From contig NZ_VCLA01000153.1 of assembly GCF_009600885.1 (NCBI RefSeq), positions 5,063 to 69,062 on the forward strand: a stretch of DNA of 64,000 nt. The letters are read 5' to 3'. A program made the translations under genes and the position numbers. The stretch is from Streptomyces jumonjinensis (GTDB taxonomy: Bacteria; Actinomycetota; Actinomycetes; Streptomycetales; Streptomycetaceae). The notes below the pieces were generated by a model that was not told where the DNA came from, ran no database searches, and saw only the letters and a list, made by a program, of their open reading frames with translations. This document shows positions 46,981 through 56,337 of the stretch, piece by piece. The first letter of the stretch is position 1. Each line of letters starts with the position of its first letter.

Positions 46981-48486
46981 ATGCTGCCCGACTCCCCGCC
47001 CCCCGCCGCCCGGCCGCGGTCCCGGTCCCGGCGCAGGCTGCGCGCCGTTCTGCTGGCCGCCGCGTCGGCCGCCCTCGTGGCCGCCGCCCTGCCTCCGCCC
47101 GCTCCGGTGCCGCTCGGCATCGGCGACCCCCTCTTCCCCTCGCTCGGAAACCCCGGGTACGACGTGGTCGCGTACGACATCGCCTTCACCTACCGGGGCG
47201 ACAACACCGTTCCGCTGGACGCCGTCACCGCGATCGAGGCCCGGGTCACCGAACGGCTGGAGCGGATCAACCTCGACTTCAGCCACGGCACGGTCAGCGC
47301 GGTCGTGGTCAACGGACTGCCCGCCGAGTTCGCCTCGGCCGGGGAAGACCTCGTGGTGCAACCCCTCCTGCCGCTTGAGAAGGGATCCCAGGCGCGGATC
47401 ACCGTGGAGCACACCAGCGATCCCCGGGGCGACGAAGACGGCTGGGTCACCACCGAGGACGGCCTGGTCATGGCGAACCAGGCCGACGCGGGCCATCGTG
47501 TCTTCCCCTCCAACGACCACCCCGCCGACAAGGCGTACTTCACCTTCCGCATCACCGCGCCGAGCGAACTGACCGCGGTCGCCAACGGCGTACGGACGGC
47601 GAAGCTACCCGACGGCGCCACCACCACATGGGCCTATCGCACCCGCCACCCCATGGCCACCGAGCTGGCCCAGGTCGCGATCGGGGACTTCACCGTCCCC
47701 ACCCGCGAGGGCCCCGGCGGGCTCCCCGTGCGCGACGTCGTCCCCGCAGCGGACGCCGCCGCGCTGGAACCCTGGCTGAAGAAGACCCCCGGGCAGCTGG
47801 AATGGATGGAGTCGAAGGTCGGGCCGTACCCCTTCGAGAACTACGGAGTGCTGATCGCCGACGCGGAGACCGGCTATGAGCTGGAGACCCAGACGCTCTC
47901 GCTGTTCGAGCGCCGGATCTTCGTCAACGGCACCCTCCCGGAGTGGTACGTCGACTCGGTCATGGTGCATGAGCTGGCGCATCAGTGGTTCGGCGACAGC
48001 GTCACCCCCCGCACCTGGTCCGATCTCTGGCTGAACGAGGGCCACGCCACCTGGTACGAGGCGCTCTACGCCGAGGAGAAGTCCGGGCGCCTCATGGAGA
48101 CACGGCTGCGCGAGGCGTATCGCCGCTCCGACCAGTGGCGTGCCGACGGGGGCCCGCCCGCGGCGCCCAAGCCGCCGAAACCCGACAGCAAGATCAGTCT
48201 CTTCCGGCCGGTGATGTACGACGGCAGCGCGCTGGTGCTCTACGCGCTGCGGCAGACGATCGGGGGCGACGCCTTCGACCGGCTGGAGCGGGCTTGGGTG
48301 AGCGAGTACCGCGACGCCAACGCGTCGACCGCGGACTTCACCCGGCTCGCCGCCCGGATCGCGGAGCGCGATCTCACCGCGTTCTTCCAGAGCTGGCTGT
48401 ACGAGGAGCGCACACCGCCGATGCCCGGGCACCCGGACTGGAAGAGCACCGCACCGGCCGTCCGGCCGGTGAGCCAGGCCCGCTGA
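46981..48486 (+). CDS. Secreted M1-family metallopeptidase
   Basis: The 501-residue protein begins with a basic stretch and a hydrophobic signal (RAVLLAAASAALVAAAL), so it is exported or membrane-anchored. The zinc site is HELAHQW (His330, Glu331, His334) with the third ligand Glu353 in LWLNEGHATW. The beta-saddle N-domain precedes it, and the large C-terminal domain of aminopeptidase N is missing, a common short actinobacterial form. It should clip N-terminal residues from peptides outside the cell. The ATG at 46981 gives a proper signal peptide. Confidence 0.9.
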   Translation: MLPDSPPPAARPRSRSRRRLRAVLLAAASAALVAAALPPPAPVPLGIGDPLFPSLGNPGYDVVAYDIAFTYRGDNTVPLDAVTAIEARVTERLERINLDFSHGTVSAVVVNGLPAEFASAGEDLVVQPLLPLEKGSQARITVEHTSDPRGDEDGWVTTEDGLVMANQADAGHRVFPSNDHPADKAYFTFRITAPSELTAVANGVRTAKLPDGATTTWAYRTRHPMATELAQVAIGDFTVPTREGPGGLPVRDVVPAADAAALEPWLKKTPGQLEWMESKVGPYPFENYGVLIADAETGYELETQTLSLFERRIFVNGTLPEWYVDSVMVHELAHQWFGDSVTPRTWSDLWLNEGHATWYEALYAEEKSGRLMETRLREAYRRSDQWRADGGPPAAPKPPKPDSKISLFRPVMYDGSALVLYALRQTIGGDAFDRLERAWVSEYRDANASTADFTRLAARIAERDLTAFFQSWLYEERTPPMPGHPDWKSTAPAVRPVSQAR

Positions 48487-48724
48487 CAGCCCGCTGAGCC
48501 AGGCCCGCCGGCCAGCTGACAGCGCCTACGGGCCCGGGAAACCCGGGTGACGGTCCCGGGGGCGGCGTGCGACCATCAACAGGTCGGCGCCGCCGCCGAG
48601 GCCGGGCCTCCCGCTCGTCATCCGAACGGGAATCATCCGGGCCCGTCACGCGTTGTCACCGATGAGGGCCGTACCGGACAGCGTCCGGCATGACCATGGA
48701 ATTTCCCATCGACGTAAGGATCCA

Positions 48725-50215
48725 ATGACCTCCTCTTCATCCCCTTCCCAGGACGAGCAGAGCTTCGCGGAGACGCGCACCGAGAGCCTTCGGGCCGATG
48801 CCCTGATGGAAGAGGACGTCGCCTGGAGCCACGAGATCGACGGAGACCGGGACGGCGAGCAGCTCGACCGCGCCGAGCGGGCCGCGCTGCGGCGTGTGGC
48901 GGGCCTCTCCACCGAGCTTGAGGACGTCACCGAGGTCGAGTACCGGCAGCTGCGCCTGGAGCGCGTGGTGCTGGTCGGCGTCTGGACCTCGGGGACGGCG
49001 ACCGACGCGGAGAACTCGCTCGCGGAGCTCGCGGCGCTCGCGGAGACCGCGGGCGCGCTGGTGCTCGACGGCGTCATCCAGCGCCGCGACAAGCCCGACC
49101 CGGCCACCTACATCGGCTCGGGCAAGGCGCAGGAGCTGCGGGACATCGTGCTCGAATCCGGCGCCGACACGGTCGTCTGCGACGGTGAGCTGAGCCCCGG
49201 CCAGCTCATCCACCTTGAGGACGTCGTCAAGGTCAAGGTGGTCGACCGGACCGCCCTGATCCTCGACATCTTCGCCCAGCACGCCAAGTCGCGCGAGGGC
49301 AAGGCCCAGGTCGCGCTGGCGCAGATGCAGTACATGCTGCCGAGGCTGCGCGGCTGGGGACAGTCGCTCTCCCGGCAGATGGGCGGCGGCGGCGGTGGCG
49401 GCATGGCCACCCGAGGCCCCGGTGAGACCAAGATCGAGACTGACCGGCGGCGGATCCGCGAGAAGATGGCGAAGATGCGCCGGGAGATCGCGGAGATGAA
49501 GACCGGCCGTGAGATCAAGCGACAGGAGCGCCGCCGTAACAAGGTCCCCTCGGTCGCGATCGCCGGTTACACCAACGCCGGAAAGTCCTCGCTGCTCAAC
49601 CGGCTCACGGGCGCCGGCGTCCTGGTGGAGAACTCTCTGTTCGCCACCCTGGACCCGACGGTCCGCCGGGCCGAGACGCCGAGCGGCCGGCTCTATACGC
49701 TCGCGGACACCGTCGGGTTCGTCCGGCATCTGCCGCACCACCTCGTCGAGGCGTTCCGCTCCACCATGGAGGAGGTCGGGGACTCCGATCTGATCCTGCA
49801 TGTGGTGGACGGATCGCACCCCGCGCCGGAGGAGCAGCTGGCCGCCGTGCGTGAGGTGATCCGCGATGTGGGTGCGATCGATGTGCCCGAGATCGTGGTG
49901 ATCAACAAGGCGGACGCGGCTGATCCGCTGGTGTTGCAGCGTCTGCTGCGCATCGAGCGGCACGCGATCGCGGTCTCGGCCCGTACCGGCTTGGGCATCG
50001 AGGAGCTGCTCGCGCTCGTCGACGCCGAGCTGCCCAGGCCGGCGGTCGAGATCGAGGCCCTGCTGCCGTACACCCAGGGCGGTCTGGTGGCCAGGGTGCA
50101 TGCCGATGGCGAGGTCCTCTCCGAGGAGCACACCATCGAGGGCACCTTGCTCAAGGCGAGGGTCCATGAGGAGCTGGCCGCGCTGCTCGCACCGTATGTG
50201 CCGGCGGCTCACTGA
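48725..50215 (+). CDS. hflX: Ribosome-associated GTPase HflX
   Basis: HflX is a heat-shock GTPase that splits stalled ribosomes. The 496-residue protein has the HflX N-terminal domain (AETAGALVLDGVIQRRDKPD, GSGKAQEL), a coiled coil after the GGGGGGMATRGPGETK segment, and the G domain. The G domain has G1 GYTNAGKS at 281-288, G3 DTVGFV and G4 NKAD. AAGGA is close upstream of the ATG at 48725. A 20-bp terminator hairpin follows. Confidence 0.95.
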   Translation: MTSSSSPSQDEQSFAETRTESLRADALMEEDVAWSHEIDGDRDGEQLDRAERAALRRVAGLSTELEDVTEVEYRQLRLERVVLVGVWTSGTATDAENSLAELAALAETAGALVLDGVIQRRDKPDPATYIGSGKAQELRDIVLESGADTVVCDGELSPGQLIHLEDVVKVKVVDRTALILDIFAQHAKSREGKAQVALAQMQYMLPRLRGWGQSLSRQMGGGGGGGMATRGPGETKIETDRRRIREKMAKMRREIAEMKTGREIKRQERRRNKVPSVAIAGYTNAGKSSLLNRLTGAGVLVENSLFATLDPTVRRAETPSGRLYTLADTVGFVRHLPHHLVEAFRSTMEEVGDSDLILHVVDGSHPAPEEQLAAVREVIRDVGAIDVPEIVVINKADAADPLVLQRLLRIERHAIAVSARTGLGIEELLALVDAELPRPAVEIEALLPYTQGGLVARVHADGEVLSEEHTIEGTLLKARVHEELAALLAPYVPAAH

Positions 50216-50234
50216 CCGTGCTCGGCTCGGACAG

Positions 50235-50278
50235 AGCGTGAGGGCCCGCACCCCGGCAGGGGTGCGGGCCCTCACGCT
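50235..50278 (+). terminator. hflX terminator, 20-bp perfect stem
   Basis: Arms at 50235-50254 and 50259-50278 are perfectly complementary with a GGCA loop. The hairpin lies 19 bp after the hflX stop and also faces the end of the convergent protease pseudogene. Confidence 0.85.
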
Positions 50279-50337
50279 GTCCGCGGTGCGACCGTCATGC
50301 CGTCCGCGCGGGGACCTCTCACGCGTCCGCGGTGGTG

Positions 50338-51512
50338 CTACTCCCCGGCGAATTTCCGACTGACAGCGTCGTAGACGGCCTTGGCCTCGACGCCGAGGCG
50401 GGGGCCGGCCAGCCACCCGGCCGAGACCGGGCCGATCGAGGTGTTGGAGATCAGGGCGGGCTCGCCGTCCGGGCCCTCGGCCACCCAGCCGCCGCCGGAT
50501 GAACCGCCGGTCATGGTGCAGCCGATGCGGTACATCGTCGGTTCGTCGGACTGCACGGAGGCCGTCCGGGCCGGTCCGCGCACCCGAACATCCGCTCGCC
50601 GTCGAACGGCGCCCCGGCGGGGTAGCCGGTCGCCGTCAGCTGTGCGATCTGCGGCGCGGCGGGTGCGTCGAAGTCGACCGGAAGGGCCGAACCGACCGTC
50701 TCCTCCAGCGACTTCTCCGTACCGCCCTTCTCCGGGGTGACATGGATCACCGCGAAGTCGTAAGGAGCGCCCTGGCCGCCGGTCTTGGCGCCCTGGCCGA
50801 TCCATTGCTCGGAGGTCTTCACCCAGTCGCCCCACCACACACCGTGCGGAGCGACCTCTGCCTTCGGCGCGCTCTCCAGCTCGGCGGTGGGCCGTGCGCT
50901 GTCGTTGTACGAGGGGACGAAGGCGATATTGCGGTACCAGCCGCCCTTCTTGCCCGCGTGGACGCAGTGGCCCGCGGTCCACACCATGTTGGACTTGCCC
51001 GGGTTGGCCGGGTCCTCGACCACGGTGGCGGAGCAGACCATGGACCCCTCGGGGCCGTCGAAGAACACCTTTCCGGCCTCGGGCGCGTTCGCGCGGTAGG
51101 GGGCCCGCACGGCTTCTGCGTCGACCGGGGCGGGGGCGGGGTCGGTGACGCCTTCGTCGCCGGATATGCCCCGGTCGACGGGCTGGGCCGGGGGCGTCTC
51201 CGCCTCGCGCATCCGGTCCGGGTCCCAGAGGTCCTCGATGATCGGGTTGACGAAGTCCTGGGCCTCACGGAGCCACTTCTCCCCGTCCCAGTCCTTCCAT
51301 GCGCCGTTCCGCCACTTGTCCACGTCGATCCCGTGTTCCTTGAGCCGGTCCTTCAGCTCCTGCGGGATGGCGATCCTCCGCTCCGTGCCCTGCTCGGCCG
51401 AGGCATTCGCCTTGTCGCCCCCGTTCTCCTCGCTCTGACCGCAGGCGGTGGCAGCCAGCGCGAGCACGGCGGCGATGGAGGCCGCTGCCATAGCCGGGCG
51501 AATGGGTCGCAT
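50338..51512 (-). pseudogene. Trypsin-like serine protease lipoprotein, frameshifted
   Basis: Frame one (51512-50511) encodes a lipoprotein signal with lipobox LAATAC (Cys24), the His of TAGHCV (His182), the Asp of YDFAVI (Asp252) and ends MFGCADRPG before running into unrelated residues and a stop. A second frame continues with SDEPTMYRIGC and the catalytic Ser in TGGSSGGGW, then GPVSAGWLAGPRLG, to the stop at 50338. The switch needs one base restored near 50560-50575 in a G/C-rich run. Without it the catalytic Ser is lost. It could be a true mutation, a sequencing error or, less likely, programmed frameshifting. Confidence 0.85.
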
Positions 51513-51636
51513 GTCGTGATCCCCCTGGGACTTCGGTATTTCCGTGCTGGTGAACCGTGGAGCCGATGCCCGGCGCCGGACGCCTCACGCATCAGACCGT
51601 TCGAACGCTGAACATGTGAGCGACGGACAATCCGGC

Positions 51637-51676
51637 CGTCGAGCCGTCGAGCCGTCGAGCCGTCGAGCCGTTGAAC
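51637..51676. repeat. Tandem 8-bp repeat CCGTCGAG
   Basis: Four perfect copies (51637-51668) are followed by a degenerate fifth (CCGTTGAA, 51669-51676). Confidence 0.9.
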
Positions 51677-51856
51677 CGGGAACTTTCGGAACCGCCGGGA
51701 ACCCTACAAGGCGTCCCCCTCACCGGAAACCGGCCCCCGCCCGCCACCGGTGCCGATGGGGACGGCACACGGAGGCTTCATGGTTCCGCCACCGCAAGGA
51801 TCTCCGGACTGCCCGTGATCCCCGGCCCATGGCGTCGTTGGTACACACGGGGATAC

Positions 51857-51883
51857 GGGCTGAACGCCGCGAGCGTTCAGCCC
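51857..51883. promoter_or_regulatory. 11-bp inverted repeat before the NIS cassette
   Basis: GGGCTGAACGC (51857-51867) and GCGTTCAGCCC (51873-51883) flank CGCGA, 80 bp upstream of the aminotransferase start. It could be an operator or a transcript hairpin. Confidence 0.5.
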
Positions 51884-51963
51884 GATCGGGCAGCGGCCGG
51901 ATCCTGTACCGATACGAGACGCGCCCGTGACCGCACCTGAGCGACGCCGGAGGACCGACAGCC

Positions 51964-53331
51964 GTGGCCATGACCCAACCCGCCCCCGCGCCATCGGCCG
52001 TGCACGAGGGGATCCTGCGTCGCCAGTCGCTGCGCGAGTCCTCGGCTCGTACCTACGCCCGCTCCCTGCCCATCGTCCCGGTACGGGCGCGGGGACTCAC
52101 CATCGAGGGCGCTGACGGCCGCCGCTATCTGGACTGCCTCTCCGGAGCGGGCACGCTGGCGCTCGGACACAACCACCCGGTCGTCCTCGAAGCGATCAAG
52201 AAGGTCATCGACTCGGGAGCCCCCCTCCATGTCCTCGATCTCGCCACCCCGGTCAAGGACGCGTTCATCACCGAGCTCTATGCCACGCTCCCCGAGGAGT
52301 TCGCCCGGGACGCACGCATCCAGTTCTGCGGGCCCGCGGGCACCGACGCCGTCGAGGCGGCCATCAAACTCGTCCGCACCGCGACCGGACGGAGCGGACT
52401 GCTCGCCTTCACCGGCGCTTACCACGGTATGACGGCCGGGGCCCTCGACGCTTCCGGCGGAGCGACCGAAGTCCGGGTGACCCGGCTGCCGTTCCCACGG
52501 AGCTACCGCTGTCCTTTCGGCGTCGGCGGCGAGCGCGGCGCCGAACTGGGCGCGCGCTGGACCGAGAGCCTCCTCGACGATCCCAAGAGCGGAGTCGCCG
52601 CCCCGGCCGCCATGATGCTCGAACCCGTCCAGGGGGAGGGCGGTGTGATCCCGGCGCCCGACTCATGGATGCGCAGAATGCGGGAGATCACGGCGGCCCG
52701 CTCGATCCCCCTGATCGCCGACGAGGTCCAGACGGGCGTCGGGCGGACCGGGGCCTTCTGGGCGGTGGAGCACAGCGGGATCGTGCCCGATGTGATGGTC
52801 CTCTCCAAGGCGATCGGCGGCTCCCTTCCCCTGGCTGTGATCGTCTACCGCTCCGGACTCGACGCCTGGCAGCCCGGCGCGCACGCCGGGACCTTCCGCG
52901 GCAATCAGCTCGCCATGGCCGCCGGAGCGGCCACTCTCGCCTTCGTCCGCGAGAACCGCCTCGCCGAGCGGGCGAGGACCCTCGGCGCCCGGATGCTGGC
53001 CGGTCTGCGGGCACTGGCCCGCGCGCACCCCTGCGTCGGAGACGTACGGGGCCGGGGCCTGATGATCGGCGTCGAACTCGTCGCGCCCGACGCCGCCACC
53101 GGCGACACCGCGCCCCCCGCACCCGAACTCGCCGCCGCGGTCCGGCAGGAGTGCCTCAACCGCGGACTCATCATCGAACTCGGCGGCCGTCACTCCGCCG
53201 TCGTACGGCTCCTCCCTCCTCTCACACTCACCGATGAGCAGGCCGTGGCCGTCCTCGACCGCTTCGCCGACGCCATGGTGGCGGCCGAACGCTCCGCCCG
53301 GCGGGGAGGCGTCGGCGTACAGCCCCACTGA
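51964..53331 (+). CDS. Class III PLP aminotransferase (2,4-diaminobutyrate type)
   Basis: The 455-residue enzyme resembles 2,4-diaminobutyrate-2-oxoglutarate transaminases such as EctB and RhbA: GHNHPVVLEAIKK, FCGPAGTDAVEAAIK, AFTGAYHGMTAGALD, ADEVQTGVGRTG and the PLP Lys in VLSKAIGGS. It would make diaminobutyrate from aspartate semialdehyde. GTG 51964 is chosen because GGAGGA is ten bases upstream; ATG 51970 is two codons later. It is followed by the IucA/IucC gene with a 25-bp gap, so they share an operon. The exact substrate is inferred. Confidence 0.85.
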   Translation: MAMTQPAPAPSAVHEGILRRQSLRESSARTYARSLPIVPVRARGLTIEGADGRRYLDCLSGAGTLALGHNHPVVLEAIKKVIDSGAPLHVLDLATPVKDAFITELYATLPEEFARDARIQFCGPAGTDAVEAAIKLVRTATGRSGLLAFTGAYHGMTAGALDASGGATEVRVTRLPFPRSYRCPFGVGGERGAELGARWTESLLDDPKSGVAAPAAMMLEPVQGEGGVIPAPDSWMRRMREITAARSIPLIADEVQTGVGRTGAFWAVEHSGIVPDVMVLSKAIGGSLPLAVIVYRSGLDAWQPGAHAGTFRGNQLAMAAGAATLAFVRENRLAERARTLGARMLAGLRALARAHPCVGDVRGRGLMIGVELVAPDAATGDTAPPAPELAAAVRQECLNRGLIIELGGRHSAVVRLLPPLTLTDEQAVAVLDRFADAMVAAERSARRGGVGVQPH

Positions 53332-53356
53332 CCGGACCGACCCGAGGACCCTCCCC

Positions 53357-55276
53357 GTGAACCCCGTCCCCGCAACCGGTGCCCCCGAGGTCGCCGACAG
53401 CCCCGCCGCCCACCCCCGAGCCACAACGCCCGCTCCGCCCGCGGGCACGCCGGAATCTCCCGCATCTCCCGCATCGCCTCACCAGCCTTCGGGCGGCGGT
53501 GGCGCCCCGCGTCAGCGGGCCCACGCCTCAGCGCGGCCCCCGGCGGCCGACCCGCTCGACCACCCCGACCCCCACCGTGCGGCGGACGCGGCGGCCGTCG
53601 AGAATCTGCTGCGCTGCTGGGTACGGGAGAGGGGGATCGGGCGGCCCGCAGGCCCGGCGCTGCGCATCCCCCTCCCCGCCAGCGGAACCGCCCTCCTGGC
53701 GCCGGTCCGCTACTGGTCACCCAGCGGATGGCACCGCTTCGCCCCACCCGTCCTGGAAGGACACCACGACGCCCCCACCGCCGACGCCGTGAACGTCGCG
53801 GCCCTCCTCGGCCGGGAAACGGGCGCCACCCCCGGCACCGACCTGGTGGGCCGGGTCGCCGATTCGGTACGCCGCACGGCCGGCTATCTCGCCGAACGCC
53901 GGGCCCGCCCCGGTGCCGCCCCTGGAGCGGACCTCTTCCTCACCGCCGAGCAGGCCCTCGTACTCGGGCATCCGCTGCACCCGACGCCCAAGAGCCGCGA
54001 AGGGCTCTCCGAAAGCGAGAACCGGCTCTACTCGCCGGAGCTCCACGGCTCCTTCCCCCTGCACTGGATGGCCGTCGACCGGTCCGTCATCGCCACGGAC
54101 TCCGCATGGACCGAACACCACCGCCCGCTGCCCGCCGAGCGCCTCACCGCCCGGCTCTGCGGGGATCTGCCGCTACCCGATCACACCGTCGCCCTCCCCC
54201 TGCATCCCTGGCAGGCCCGCGAACTCCGTCACCGCCCCGCTGTCGCCTCTCTCATCGAAGCCGGTCTGCTGCACGACCTCGGCCCGCACGGGGAGGTCTG
54301 GCACCCCACCTCGTCGGTGCGGACCGTCTACCGTCCCGGCGCCCCGGTCATGCTCAAACTCTCCCTCGGCCTGCACATCACCAACTCCCGCCGTGAGAAC
54401 CTCCGCAAGGAACTGCACCGGGGCGTCGAAGTCCACCGACTGCTCCGCTCCGGCCTCGCCGGGCAATGGCACGCGGCCCATCCCAGCTTCGACATCGTGC
54501 GCGACCCCGCCTGGCTCGCCGTCGACACCACGGCCGGCGACACGGCCCACGGCGAACCGGTGCCCGGACTCGACGTCCTGTTGCGTCACAACCCCTTCCG
54601 TCCCGAGGACGACGTGGTCTGCGTCGCCTCGCTCACCGCGCTCCGGCCGCACCCCGGAGGCCCCGGTATGCGCTCCCGCCTCGCTGGAATCGTGGCCCAG
54701 CTGGTCGCGCGAACCGGCCGGCCGACCGGAGCCGTCGCGACCGAGTGGTTTCTGCGCTATCTCACCCAGGTGATCCGGCCCGTGCTCTGGCTGGACGCGA
54801 CCGCGGGCATCGCCCTGGAAGCGCATCAGCAGAACACCCTGGTCGTCCTCGACGCCCATGGCTGGCCCGTCGGCGGCCGCTACCGCGACAACCAGGGCTA
54901 CTACTTCCGCGAGTCCCACCGCGCCGGACTCAGGAACCGCCTTCCCGGCATCGGCTCACTCAGCGACACCTTCGTCCCCGACGCCGTCGCCGACGAGCGC
55001 TTCGCCTACTACCTCGGGATCAACAACGTCATCGGCCTGATCGGAGCCTTCGGCTCACAGCGCCTGGCGGACGAGCGCGTACTCCTCGCCGCCTTCCGGC
55101 GATTCCTCACCTCCACCGTCTCTCTGGGCTCACCGCTGCCCGTACAGCTCCTGGAGTCCCCCACCCTGCGGGCCAAGGCCAATCTGCTCACCCGGCTGCG
55201 CGGGCTCGACGAGCTCATCGGCCCGGTGGAGACCCAGTCCGTCTATGTCACCGTCGCCAACCCCCTGCACCGCTGA
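53357..55276 (+). CDS. IucA/IucC-family NIS synthetase
   Basis: NIS synthetases couple carboxylates such as citrate to amines to build siderophores. The 639-residue protein has about 70 disordered N-terminal residues, then the IucA/IucC core (GHPLHPTPKSREG; HPTSSVRTVYRPG; KLSLGLHITNSRR; LEAHQQNTLV) and a C-terminal FhuF-like region (SPTLRAKANLLTRL). GAGGA lies eight bases before GTG 53357. It lies between the aminotransferase and the GNAT gene. Which NIS type (A, B or C) it is cannot be told here. Confidence 0.88.
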   Translation: MNPVPATGAPEVADSPAAHPRATTPAPPAGTPESPASPASPHQPSGGGGAPRQRAHASARPPAADPLDHPDPHRAADAAAVENLLRCWVRERGIGRPAGPALRIPLPASGTALLAPVRYWSPSGWHRFAPPVLEGHHDAPTADAVNVAALLGRETGATPGTDLVGRVADSVRRTAGYLAERRARPGAAPGADLFLTAEQALVLGHPLHPTPKSREGLSESENRLYSPELHGSFPLHWMAVDRSVIATDSAWTEHHRPLPAERLTARLCGDLPLPDHTVALPLHPWQARELRHRPAVASLIEAGLLHDLGPHGEVWHPTSSVRTVYRPGAPVMLKLSLGLHITNSRRENLRKELHRGVEVHRLLRSGLAGQWHAAHPSFDIVRDPAWLAVDTTAGDTAHGEPVPGLDVLLRHNPFRPEDDVVCVASLTALRPHPGGPGMRSRLAGIVAQLVARTGRPTGAVATEWFLRYLTQVIRPVLWLDATAGIALEAHQQNTLVVLDAHGWPVGGRYRDNQGYYFRESHRAGLRNRLPGIGSLSDTFVPDAVADERFAYYLGINNVIGLIGAFGSQRLADERVLLAAFRRFLTSTVSLGSPLPVQLLESPTLRAKANLLTRLRGLDELIGPVETQSVYVTVANPLHR

Positions 55277-55372
55277 GCCGCCCGGTCCCCCCCTCCTGGC
55301 CGGGATCCCGGTCCCTCCGCCGCCACCACCCCTCCATGAGCCCCCGACCGAATGAGAGAGGAGAGCGCCACC

Positions 55373-56164
55373 GTGCCTCCCACCGACGCGAGCGCTGGAG
55401 CCGGTCCCGCCGACCGGCTCACGGGGAGCACCGACACCCCCCGGGACGAAGCCGTCGGAGGCACCGAAGCCGCCGGAAGCGCCGAAGGCACCGAGGACAC
55501 CCTGGAGCTCGGACTCCCGGACGACCTCCTCACTCTGTTCCGGGAGCCGGACCGGCCCGACCACCCCCCGGCCCCCGATGCGCTCGCCCGGGGCCAGCTC
55601 CTGGACGACCTCGCCGCATGGGGCCCCACCAGCACCACGGAAGGCTCCTTCCGACTCGTTCCCACCCGGATCGACCGCGATCTGGCGCTGATCAGCCACT
55701 GGATGAACGACCCCGCCGTAACCCCCTTCTGGAAACTGGGCGGCCCCGCGTCCGTCACCGCCGCCCATCTGCGCGCCCAGGCCGACGGCGACGGCCGCAG
55801 CATTCCCTGCCTCGGCGTGCTCGGCTCCGTCCCCATGAGCTACTTCGAGATCTACCGGGCCGATCTCGACCCGCTCGCACGCCACTACCCCGCTCGCCCT
55901 CACGACACAGGCGTTCACGTACTGATCGGCACGGTCGCCGACCGCGGCCGGGGCATCGGCTCCACCCTGCTCAGAGCCGTCGCCGATCTGGTGCTCGACA
56001 ACCGCCCCCGCTGCTCGCGCGTGATCGCGGAACCCGATCTGCGCAACACCCCGTCCGTCTCCGCTTTCCTCAGCGGAGGCTTCCGCTTCTCCTCCGAAGC
56101 GGAACTTCCCGGTAAGCGCGCCGCCCTCATGATCCGTGACCGCGCTCTTCGGAACGTACTGTGA
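55373..56164 (+). CDS. GNAT acyltransferase of the siderophore (IucB/AlcB) type
   Basis: The 263-residue protein has a disordered N-terminus of about 90 residues, then a GNAT domain of the AlcB/IucB/MbtK type (HWMNDPAVTPFWKLGG; PMSYFEIYRAD; acetyl-CoA loop DRGRGIGSTLL; RVIAEPDLRNTPSV). These enzymes acylate an amine or hydroxylamine during siderophore assembly. GAGGAG lies nine bases before GTG 55373, so that start is preferred to ATG 55352. It is the last gene of the cassette. Confidence 0.82.
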   Translation: MPPTDASAGAGPADRLTGSTDTPRDEAVGGTEAAGSAEGTEDTLELGLPDDLLTLFREPDRPDHPPAPDALARGQLLDDLAAWGPTSTTEGSFRLVPTRIDRDLALISHWMNDPAVTPFWKLGGPASVTAAHLRAQADGDGRSIPCLGVLGSVPMSYFEIYRADLDPLARHYPARPHDTGVHVLIGTVADRGRGIGSTLLRAVADLVLDNRPRCSRVIAEPDLRNTPSVSAFLSGGFRFSSEAELPGKRAALMIRDRALRNVL

Positions 56165-56337
56165 ATGACCCGTCCCCCTGCATACGCTTCAGCGCCGGGG
56201 TGGGTTCCGCGCCGGCGGCCCCCGGCCCCGAATTCACCCGATCGGGTGTAGGGCCTGGGCTGCCGCCATCCTCGCCCGAGCGGATTCTGGCGCGATCGGA
56301 TCGGATTGTCAGCGGTGAGCCGTAGGGTGGTCGGCCT

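Larger units (their letters stand above)
51513..51963. other. Upstream region of the NIS metallophore cassette
   Basis: This 451-bp stretch has no gene. It contains the 8-bp tandem repeat at 51637-51676 and an 11-bp perfect palindrome at 51857-51883. I see no match to the actinobacterial iron box (TTAGGTTAGGCTAACCTAA type). Confidence 0.6.

Noticed and set aside
51597..51611. Possible LexA box near CGTTCGAACGCTGAAC
   Set aside because: The second half is GAAC in direct instead of inverted orientation, so CGAAC-N4-GTTYG is not satisfied.
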